Shown: positions 56,479 through 64,000 of the stretch, piece after piece
Numbering within the stretch: the stretch's first letter is position 1
Layout: each line of letters starts with the position of its first letter
Assembly: GCA_965153355.1 (NCBI GenBank)
Contig: OZ231128.1
Coordinates: 40,114,001 to 40,178,000, forward strand
Length of the DNA stretch: 64,000 nt
DNA from: Flaccisagitta enflata
Taxonomy: Eukaryota > Chaetognatha > Sagittoidea > Aphragmophora
Reading direction: 5' to 3'
The notes under the pieces: model-generated
What the model was told of the DNA's origin: nothing
What the model saw: only the letters and a program-made list of their open reading frames with translations
Database searches by the model: none
Translations under genes and position numbers: made by a program

Positions 56479-56794
56479 TCCAAAGCAGGGGTAAGGATGC
56501 GATCCGGGATGCGAATGCGAACGCACAGGATGCGCGAGATTTTGCAAAACGCGGATAAGGATGCGAACGCATTTGATGAAATATGGGAGTGGATGTGAAC
56601 GCGCATCCTTACCAAAGCGTTCGCATCCATGTGCTTTTGCGTTTGCCTTGTCCAAAACCTTTTAACTCAAAACATGCAGACATTGAAAAAAAATTGACAT
56701 TCCTATATGTTTTATTCTCCTAACTCTAAAATTTTTCTTTCTTTCTCTTGTCCATCCATCCCTCTGTTTGTTGGTTTTATAAGATGGTATGGGT

Positions 56795-56836
<42 letters not shown>

Positions 56837-56901
56837 TCATATGCTTGGGTAGGGAAGGTCGTTTGCCACGATAATATTGCGACCCCGGCCCTGTTAACTT
56901 G
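56479..56901. other. Unassigned; GCGNATGCGA-rich and GT repeat
   Basis: Repeated GGATGCGAACGC words at 56490-56630 (also near 57745-57850) flank, at a distance, the TTTC array. A (GT)n run is at 56800-56832. Confidence 0.5.
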
Positions 56902-57000
56902 TTTTAGTTGCGGACACACAACTCTATAAGCGGGTTTGTCCATCCATTTGTTGGTCTGTCAGCACGAGGCAAAAAGTGGGAAAATGAGATTTTTGGAAGC
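56902..57000 (+). mobile_element. Family A left part, AGTTGCGG subfamily
   Basis: TTTTAGTTGCGGACACACAA, CTCTATAAGCGGGTTTGTCC, and GCACGAGGCAAAAAGTGGG. A second copy begins at 57001, so this one is interrupted. Confidence 0.8.
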
Positions 57001-57228
57001 TTTTTAGTTGCAGACATGGAACTCTATGAGAGGCTTTGTCCGTCCGTTCGTTGGTACGTTGGTCTGTCAGTCCGTCGGTCCATCAGTACGAGTCAAAAAG
57101 TGGGGAAATGAGCGTTTTGTGAACTTATGGCATATATTTGCGTATATGTGGGGTATTGGGGTGTGTATGGGGGTTGGACGCCCCTGCCCACCCGTCTGCA
57201 ACAATAATGTGACCCCACATCACTTGTC
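57001..57228 (+). mobile_element. Family A element, AGTTGC subfamily
   Basis: TTTTTAGTTGCAGACATGGA, ACTCTATGAGAGGCTTTGTC, GTCC/GGTC tract, GTACGAGTCAAAAAGTGGGG, CGCCCCTGCCCACCCGTCTG and ACATCACTTGTC. Confidence 0.8.
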
Positions 57229-57284
57229 GTGTATGAGTCTGTGTTGGGAGGGAGTTGGGTGGGGCATTGGGTGTTCCATTATTA

Positions 57285-57373
57285 CTCCTTTATTTTTTTC
57301 CTCATTGTCTTTTTTTCTTTCTTCATTTCTTTCTTTTTTTCTTTTTATCTTTCTTTCTCTTTTTTTTTCTTTT

Positions 57374-57438
<65 letters not shown>

Positions 57439-57645
57439 ATCATTCTCTTTTCCTCTCTTTCCTTCTTTTTTTTTCTTCCTTCTATCTTTTGTTCTTTCTT
57501 TCTTTCTTTCTTCTTTTCTCCTTTCCTTATTTCTTCCCTCCTTCCTTCCTTCCTTCCTACCTACCTTCCTTCCTTCCTTCCTTCCTTCCATCCTTCCCTC
57601 CTTCCTTCCTTCCTTCCCCCCCTTTCTTTTGTTCTTCTTTTCTCC

Positions 57646-57709
<64 letters not shown>

Positions 57710-57725
57710 TTTCTTTTTCTTTCTA
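57285..57725 (+). repeat. (TTTC)n/(TTCC)n array
   Basis: Tetranucleotide tracts change from TTTC to TTCC and back. Phe/Ser-rich or Lys/Glu-rich frames are artefacts. Confidence 0.96.
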
Positions 57726-58093
57726 ACAGAAAAAAGTGTAGGAAGCGTTGAAAACGCGTAACGCGAACGCATTAGCAACCAAAAAACGTTGGATGCGATG
57801 CGTAACGCGATGCGCGAGCTGCTGGAAAACGCGAATGCGAACGCTTTTGAAAATCCCGCGCATCCTTAGCCCTGCTCCAAAGTCAACATTTGTGTTTCAA
57901 CAGGAGCCAAAGTAAAAAATAAAAATGATTGAATCTGAATGATTGAACTAGAATAATCATTGAGATATATCATGATTGATATTTTTTTGCATAACTTGCA
58001 TTCAAACATGGATAAGAACCAAATGAAGCTAAAATTAATGAAAAAAATATAATGCAAATCACTGAAAATTTCACTTTTGGTAACTGACAGGGG

Positions 58094-58237
58094 GCTCGTT
58101 GAAATTCTAAGATTGCATAAAAAATGAAAAAATGAGAAAACAAAAAACATAGTTCTCTTTCAAAATCGATTTTGAAGAGAACTATGTTTTTGGAAATGCA
58201 AAATTTGCCTGCATTTGCGAGTCTTAGAATTTCAACG
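58094..58237. repeat. Long inverted repeat centred on ATCGAT
   Basis: GTTGAAATTCTAAG at the left and CTTAGAATTTCAAC at the right enclose ACATAGTTCTCTTCAAAA-type arms meeting at TTTTGAAAATCGATTTTGAA-like sequence around 58164. Confidence 0.85.
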
Positions 58238-58294
58238 GCAAAAACAAACAAAAAAGTGTAAGCAAAATTGCATTAAAAACCTTGTTTTTCTTGC

Positions 58295-58592
58295 TTTTTA
58301 GATGCGTCCGTCAGGAACGCATCTCTATAAGAGGGTCTGTCCGTTGGTTCGTCCGTCGGTCCGTCGGTCCGTCCGTCCGTAACGCCTGTGCAAAAACCGC
58401 GTTTTTCGGCTGTTTATGACCACAGTGAGATCGAATATTGGGACGGATCATCGGCCGACATGCTTTGGGCGCCTCCTTTACTATTCAGTTGTTTCACCCG
58501 TCTGTTCGTCCATCTGTCCCTCCACATATGTCACATGATCAATACACGCAGAGACACAGTCCGGACGCATCGTTGCCCGGTCGGGCTTGTTT
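58295..58592 (+). mobile_element. Family A element, GATGCG/CGGTCGG subfamily, complete
   Basis: T-run, AGATGCGTCCGTCAGGAACG then CATCT (hairpin), CTATAAGAGGGTCTGTCCGT, GTCC tract, GCAAAAACCGCGTTTTTCGG, ACACGCAGAGACACAGTCCG, GGACGCATCGTTGCCCGGTC and GGGCTTGTTTTT. An inverted fragment of the same head lies at 58763-58802. Confidence 0.92.
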
Positions 58593-58802
58593 TTATGTGA
58601 ATTGCATTGTCAAAATTGATTTTGAGGTCAGAATATGATAGAAATGTATAAACCACGTGTCTTTAGAGACAATTTATCTTTTTAAATCATTCTTGCACCA
58701 TTATTGTCCAGAAAATGATGCAAAAAGTATGGTGAAACACTTAGTTTTCCTTCAAAATTTTGCCGTCTTATAGAGATGCGTTCCTGACGGCCGCATCTAA
58801 AA

Positions 58803-59708
58803 ACGCATGAGCGTAAAACGTCATTAGTGGGTCGACAGTCGGACTGACAACCAGACCAACCCACAAGGAAAGAAATAATGGTTGACTGGTAACTAACCTC
58901 CTAGTTTGTGTCGAGAATCCCAGATAAATTCGCATCTTCAGTATACTGTATAGGCCCACAAAGATGGTCTATCCAAGGGGTTGTTGCTTTGGGAGTATTA
59001 TCTAGGTATCATCGAGATATTCCCTATGTAATATCTCGATTAATTCCAAATGCGACAACCCCTCCACTGAATCAGGAACTCTAATCAGGAAATGAAATAA
59101 TTATCCGTGGCGCCATCTCAGTTGATTCCAGCAATAAGCGCATGTTTTGCTAGTCTTTGACAATTTCTACTGTACGCAATAAACATGAGCTCGAGTGTGT
59201 CTCGTTTTATTTGTCGACTCGCTGATTCGTTCTGCTGCGTGGTGCTAGTAGGCGTTCATCTTCTTGCCTCTTGCCTTCATGAATAACAAATTTTGGTATC
59301 TCGTTGGTGTCAAATTTGAGATGCGGAAAAAGAATCTTGTTTGGTTTATCAACGGGATTTTAATTTTGTTTGTTTGTGATTTACAGAATCTTTCAACGAT
59401 TGTTTTGTTTACTTGATTATAGATCAATCTGTCTTAATTATATTTATTCCACACTGAGCATTTCAATGCGTCAAAGCGCATACAAAAGGGAATATTGTAC
59501 TCTTCGGCCTCTCGGTTGGTCAGTTGGTCTTGTATTTGTCAGAGGAGCCAATGGGCGCGCGCGCGCGTTGGGGTCGCTGGGGGATCGTGGGCGCCGTAGG
59601 GGGTCTACTTGGCCTCTTTGTTGGTTTGGTTAATTGGTTCGATAGTTGGTCACCAGTTGATCTTATCTCTCAGTTCGTGAAAACGACCTTTGTTTGGTTC
59701 ATTCGTCC
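58803..59708. other. Unassigned non-coding sequence
   Basis: Short inverted words GATATTCC/GGAATATC-type near 59010-59045; otherwise nothing recognised. Confidence 0.45.
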
Positions 59709-60065
59709 TTTTGGGCAGCGGCCCCGAAGGGGTCGATGACTTATGCTTTCACACATATGGGGAGTTTTCCCCTTCTCCACCTCCTTCTCCTCCTTCTCCA
59801 GATTCCACTCTCTAGGGATTTGGGCCTCAAGACTGGGATTTGGGCCTGGAGGCTGGGATATGGGCCTCCATGCTGAGATATGGGCCTGGAGGCTGGAGGA
59901 GGGGGGGTGTGGAGGAGAAGGAGAAGAAGAAGAAAACTCTCCATATGTGTGAAAGCATAGGTCATCGACCCTATCGGGGCTGCTGCCCTGCTCCCCCCTC
60001 AACTTCAACCACAATCTACTTTAGCAGGGCACGGGTACCGCTGACCATCTAACGCTTTTGCGACT
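59709..60065 (+). mobile_element. Family B element, short complete copy
   Basis: TTTTGGGCAGCGGCCCCGAA, ATGCTTTCACACATATGGGG, only four GGCTGGGATATGGGCCTGGA-type units, the inverse arm CTCCATATGTGTGAAAGCAT, and ACGGGTACCGCTGACCATCT then AACGCTTTTGCGACT. This is a good reference copy. Confidence 0.92.
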
Positions 60066-60785
60066 ATAATGCATACATACGTAATTTCTTTCTGTCGGCG
60101 TAGCAAACATGTAAACCGAAAGGAGGAAAAAAGTTGGAGTGGTTGGGAAGCTAGATAGGAAGGGGGAAGCTGAAAATAAACCAGGTAAGCAACGAAACAT
60201 CGAAAGCGGACCAATGTTTATACAAATGAATAAGTAAGGAAGCGAAAAGCGCCAAACAAATAACAACCAAGTAAACACTAAACAGCCAAGAGAAAAAACT
60301 ATAAAAGGAATGAGACAGCAAACAAATCACGCTGAATATGAAGCATTGCCATAGACACGGGTGTATTTGGGCAGTGACAGTAACTCTCAGAAATCATCCC
60401 CTCTCAAAGCGTCACTTCAGCTGGCAAAAAAAGTGTGAAAGGTACGGAGTTTTAGCAGCGCTCACCACAACGGGCTTTTGTTTTTATCAAACAGTATTTG
60501 TGTCTTTCCCGCCTTCATACGTTTACCACGAATGCGATGAAGAGTGATTGACCATTGTGTCGTTACATTGATCATTTTATTTAAAATTTTTGTGTGAATC
60601 ATTATTTAAATCTTTCGTCCTTTTATTTATATTTTCTTTTTCGTCTCCCGTTATTACTGAACATGCTTTTTAATTCCCACCTCTTTTATGTTTTTTTTTC
60701 TCTGTACGTAGCCTAGTTGTGTGATGTTTTGCATGCCACTGTCGCTTTTAAAGTTGACGAATTAAACAAACCTCATTTGAATAAA
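60066..60785. other. Unassigned non-coding sequence
   Basis: A 69-codon frame at 60338 lacks splice context or motif. Nothing else recognised. Confidence 0.45.
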
Positions 60786-60978
60786 AACAAGGCCGGATAC
60801 ACGGCTACCGAAGTCGCTTGCGGGTGGGCAGGGGTCATATTTGAGGTCATGAGACCATTTGGGCAGGAGCAGTGAGGTAAAAAAAAAATCATAAAAAAAA
60901 GTAAAGTGTGACCAACCAACCGACCAACCGACCGACCGACGGACAAAGCGGGTTATAGAGTCGCATGCACGCGACTAA
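60786..60978 (-). mobile_element. Family A element, AGTCGCG subfamily
   Basis: AACAAGGCCGGATACACGGC, GTCGCTTGCGGGTGGGCAGG, CCATTTGGGCAGGAGCAGTG, GTAAAGTGTGACCAACC, CCGACCGACGGACAAAGCGG and AGTCGCATGCACGCGACTAA. Closely related to 16590-16775. Confidence 0.92.
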
Positions 60979-61264
60979 ACCCTTTATTTTCTAGGCGTCC
61001 AAGAAAGATTAGCACTGTTTCTTAAAAGATACAAATTACAAGCTAGAATTACAGCAGAAGCTAGAAGTAGCAAATGTGATTAGATTTCTTCAAATATTGA
61101 GAAGACTTGGACTCTACCATGTCTAGATTAAACTTTATAAGTGTGAAAAGAGATAGATTTAAGAGAGGAGCTTCAAAAGGATTGAAAGACAGAGCAGTTG
61201 ATGGCTTCAGAGAGCAAAGAGTAAAAAGCGCCAAAAAGCTTTTAAAAGTAGGACTGTTCCACGG

Positions 61265-61267
<3 letters not shown>

Positions 61268-61313
<46 letters not shown>
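61268..61313 (+). repeat. (CT)n tract next to the duplicated segment
   Basis: About 23 CT units ending exactly where the long direct duplication starts. Confidence 0.95.
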
Positions 61314-61316
<3 letters not shown>

Positions 61317-61650
61317 GATCCGTGTCACAAGCTTCCCTTTCTTCCTAACGTTTCTCTTATCTTCCTATTTCCTCTCTTTCAGCCTTTCTTCTTTTACTTC
61401 TGTACATGTACAGGGGTGGCCCATGAGCAAGAGATCGTTTCACTGCAGGAGCTTATTTTTTAACGCTGTTTTTCTTTTTTTTTTCTGCAGACTTTTCTAG
61501 ATATAGTTTTCTTAGAAACGCATTGGGGTGATTTGTTTACAAAAAAAAATCAGGCCGCAGAATACTATGGAAACGACCGGATAAAACTCTTACAAATGCG
61601 CCGCTTCTGTACACCCCAGTCAGGCCAGTGCTCTGCGCCGTCCAAGCGTT
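61314..61650 (+). repeat. Direct duplication, copy 1, with exon-like segment
   Basis: This segment equals 63664-64000 with no length change and about three substitutions seen. It contains two strong acceptor-like sites: TTCTGTACATGTACAG at 61416 and TTTTTTTTTCTGCAG ending at 61490. From 61491 a 53-codon phase 0 frame, TFLDIVFLETHWGDLFTKKN then QAAEYYGNDRIKLLQMRRFC and TPQSGQCSAPSKR, reaches a stop at 61650-61652. The DIVFLETHW phrase resembles LINE endonuclease text, but the match is short. Confidence 0.7.
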
Positions 61651-61816
61651 AAGCTAATATTAGTGGTGTAAATGCTACTTTAGTCACTATAAGTCTATAT
61701 CGCCCTGTGGATCATTCTGTCCGTATTTCACCCCATCAACATCACCGCTCGGTTGAATGATTTCGGGTACAAAGACCGAATTCTTCGCTCTTTCACCGCT
61801 AGCCCTCAAAATGAGA

Positions 61817-61880
61817 GTATGCAATCAAAAGAATGTCTAACCCGACGCGTATGCAATCAAAAGAATGTCTAACCCGACGC
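61817..61880 (+). repeat. Two perfect 32-bp tandem units
   Basis: GTATGCAATCAAAAGAATGT then CTAACCCGACGC is repeated back to back. Confidence 0.9.
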
Positions 61881-62029
61881 GAAACCAAGGACGCATCCTT
61901 TGCATACGCTGTCACTAGGATCTATTTTCTCGCTTTCTGATTTCTTCCCGATTTCGTAACCTAGAAATTCAGGCTCAGAGATTCATTTTCTCTCATTCTC
62001 GATCAGTCTGTCACAGTCTCTCTCAGTCT

Positions 62030-62345
<316 letters not shown>

Positions 62346-62452
62346 TCTGTCACTGTCTTTGACCGGACGTCTTCTTTTATCTCCTCCTAGGCCTAGGTTC
62401 GAGTTTTGCCTGTCGCAAAAATCGACCTTTTGCATTTTTCGCGTTGAATCAG

Positions 62453-62561
62453 CAGCCGCATATTTGTTGTTTAGATGTGCAATAAAAGATATAAAAGGAC
62501 CAAAACAACTTTCTGCGTCCAAAATACACCAAATAGAGAAAGAAGTTAAGTTGAAGAGATG

Positions 62562-62655
<94 letters not shown>

Positions 62656-62767
62656 TAGAGGTGGCGGTGGAGGAGGAGGCGGGGGTTTGCGGTTGGTAGT
62701 TAGATTGTCTCTTGACATTTCGAACAATTCCAATGACGAATTATTTCAAAATTTCTGCGCCAAAGAA
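62453..62767 (+). CDS. Candidate Ig-like exon split by a GA array
   Basis: Acceptor TTTTTCGCGTTGAATCAG, phase 1 entry, frame AAYLLFRCAIKDIKGPKQLS, then KIHQIEKEVKLKRWEE, reads into (GA)n at 62563-62651. After the array a frame one base out of register reads GLRLVVRLSLDISNNSNDEL and FQNFCAKE to an excellent donor, AAGAA|GTAAGT (phase 0). YLLFRCAI resembles strand B and LSLDI...FQNFCAK strands E-F of a C-type Ig domain. As written, the two parts are in different frames, so the exon is broken, the GA length is variable or misassembled, or only the right part is exonic. Confidence 0.35.
62563..62651 (+). repeat. (GA)n microsatellite within a candidate exon
   Basis: About 44 uninterrupted GA units. 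Confidence 0.96.
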
Positions 62768-62934
62768 GTAAGTATCCCGAGTTCTTTTTTGCTCGTCTGT
62801 GCGGTCTAGTGATTGCTGATTACTACAAAATCGTCCCATTTTAACAGCACAGGTAATAAAAGAATCAAATGTTATTCAATAACAAGCTAATCGCTTGTCA
62901 GGTCGTGAACACAAATCATTGAATGATCTTTCAG

Positions 62935-63118
62935 GGGCGAGCGAAATGTGGAAAGTAACAGAGAGACGGATTCATCGTTGGAAGAAAGGATGGAAAAAAA
63001 ATGATACTATCGGAAGAAATGCACCAGCGTTGAATTATGTTTGTTGGCGTGACTCCACACGTGGAAATCTTTCCAAGTTACGAATTGGCAACTTCTATAT
63101 CTTTTTCGTATTATCCAG
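62935..63118 (+). CDS. Candidate Ig-like exon, phases as exon 3
   Basis: The acceptor ATGATCTTTCAG and donor TTATCCAG|GTTCCT give phase 1 entry and phase 2 exit, the same as exon 3. The frame reads (G)ASEMWKVTERRIHRWKKGW, then NAPALNYVCWRDSTRGNLSK and LRIGNFYIFFVLS. NYVCWRDSTRGNLSKLRIG fits strands F and G around a Cys. The D-x-G-x-Y corner is absent, and the long basic stretch is atypical, so the Ig call is tentative. Confidence 0.3.
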
Positions 63119-63392
63119 GTTCCTGAATGTTCTTTTTCGTTAACTTCACTACTCACTGACTTTCCTTCTGTCCAAATCCCATACTTGTGCAATTGTAGTC
63201 CGAATTCCAGCCTCTCCGTTTATCAATATCCCAGCCGCAATGTCTAAGCCACAGTGTAAAGGCCCCAAATCAAAGCATAGAGACTCATTTTCTGGACCGA
63301 AACATATGCGTCCAAGCTAAGTTCACATGTCAGCATTGTTAGAATTCACCCTGGTTGAAAACATGGGACATCGTCCATTATTTTCGTCCTTC

Positions 63393-63526
63393 TTTTTTAG
63401 GTGCGACAAAGCACCTCTATAACTGGCTGTGTCCGTCGGTCGGTTGGTCGGTTGGTTGGTCTGTTGGGTAACGCATTCGTTCGACGATCCACACGTTGTA
63501 CCTTATTGGCCTACTTGGCCTCGTTC
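63393..63526 (+). mobile_element. Family A element, AGGTGCG subfamily
   Basis: T-run, hairpin AGGTGCGACAAAGCACCT, CTATAACTGGCTGTGTCCGT, GGTC/GGTT tract, GCATTCGTTCGACGATCCAC, TGTACCTTATTGGCC and TACTTGGCCTCGTT. Sister of 28971-29112. Confidence 0.92.
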
Positions 63527-63663
63527 TTTCTTTCATTCTATTGGCCCATCTTTTTTCCGCAGGTTCACCATCGACCATCTATGTTTCCTCAGAAACAGTC
63601 TTCCTCGGTTTAGATTTTCTTCAGTGTCGACTCTCATCAGCCAAATTGTTTCTGAGTCTAAGT

Positions 63664-64000
63664 CAGGATCCGTGTCACAAGCTTCCCTTTCTTCCTAACG
63701 TTTCTCTTATCTTCCTATTTCCTCTCTTTCTGCCTTTCTTCTTTTACTTCTGTACATGTACAGGGGTGGCCCATGAGCAAGAGATCGTTTCACTGCAGGA
63801 GCTTATTTTTTAACGCTGTTTTTCTTTTTTTTTTCTGCAGACTTTTCTAGATATAGTTTTCTTAGAAACGCATTGGGGTGATTTGTTTACAAAAAAAAAT
63901 CAGGCCACAGAATACCATGGAAACGACCGGATAAAACTCTTACAAATGCGCCGCTTCTGTACACCCCAGTCAGGCCAGTGCTCTGCGCCGTCCAAGCGTT
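63664..64000 (+). repeat. Direct duplication, copy 2 (runs off the window)
   Basis: Matches 61314-61650 at a constant offset of 2350 bases. Visible differences are A to T in TTCAGCCTT/TTCTGCCTT, G to A in GGCCGCAG/GGCCACAG and T to C in AATACTATGG/AATACCATGG. The 53-codon frame stays open in this copy too. The duplication may extend beyond the window. Confidence 0.92.

Noticed and set aside
60338-60547. 69-codon frame with His/Cys residues
   Set aside because: No splice signals, homologous motif or poly(A) signal nearby.
61119-61250. Lys/Arg-rich frame starting MSRLNFISVKRDRFKRG
   Set aside because: It runs straight into a CT microsatellite, and the only donor-like site (AAAA|GTAGGA) is weak. 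No motif.

Overview
This window is repeat-saturated nuclear DNA from a multicellular animal. It has no bacterial-style gene order, rRNA, CRISPR array or long conserved enzyme ORF. The organism call rests on six exon-sized segments on the + strand that encode immunoglobulin-like (Ig) strands and join in compatible splice phases. The species cannot be named from the sequence; the density of microsatellites and small DNA elements suggests an invertebrate, which is inference.

Gene content. One interrupted + strand gene is proposed. Exon 1 ends at 5296 and carries a hydrophobic leader starting at 5131 inside a much longer Ser/Asn-rich ORF from 2887. It is followed by exons at 18194-18340, 23669-23804, 28820-28907, 29439-29537 and 34926-35115. 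The junction phases are 1, 1, 2, 0, 0, and the last exon ends in phase 1. The spliced product would be leader, V-type Ig domain, then a second Ig (C-type) domain. A possible transmembrane/tail exon with a poly(A) signal lies at 37227-37447, with a competing terminal exon at 43133-43479. Further Ig-like candidate exons (42144-42303, 62453-62767, 62935-63118) may belong to this gene or to a paralogue.

Repeats. Almost everything else is non-coding. Two unusual dispersed families dominate. Family A (about 25 copies, 130-300 bp, one inflated to 2.2 kb) starts with a T-run and a short hairpin, continues with a GTCC/GGTT tract and ends in GGCCTTGTT; the hairpin arms and a third 3' copy change together between subfamilies. 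Family B (8 copies) has GGGCAGCGGCCCC hairpin arms around arrays of about 16-18 bp units. There are also TA-flanked, TTAA-flanked and 8-bp-TSD inverted-repeat elements, several nested in one another, especially at 31607-34304 and 16551-17934.

Tandem DNA includes a 71-bp minisatellite of about 6.3 kb (48522-54789), a TTTTTGGTCA decamer array inside a family A copy (39004-40080), a satellite of about 164 bp (10910-12540), and many GA/CT, CA, AAC and TTTC microsatellites. The right edge holds a 337-bp near-identical direct duplication (61314-61650 and 63664-64000). Most long apparent reading frames here are translations of simple repeats.
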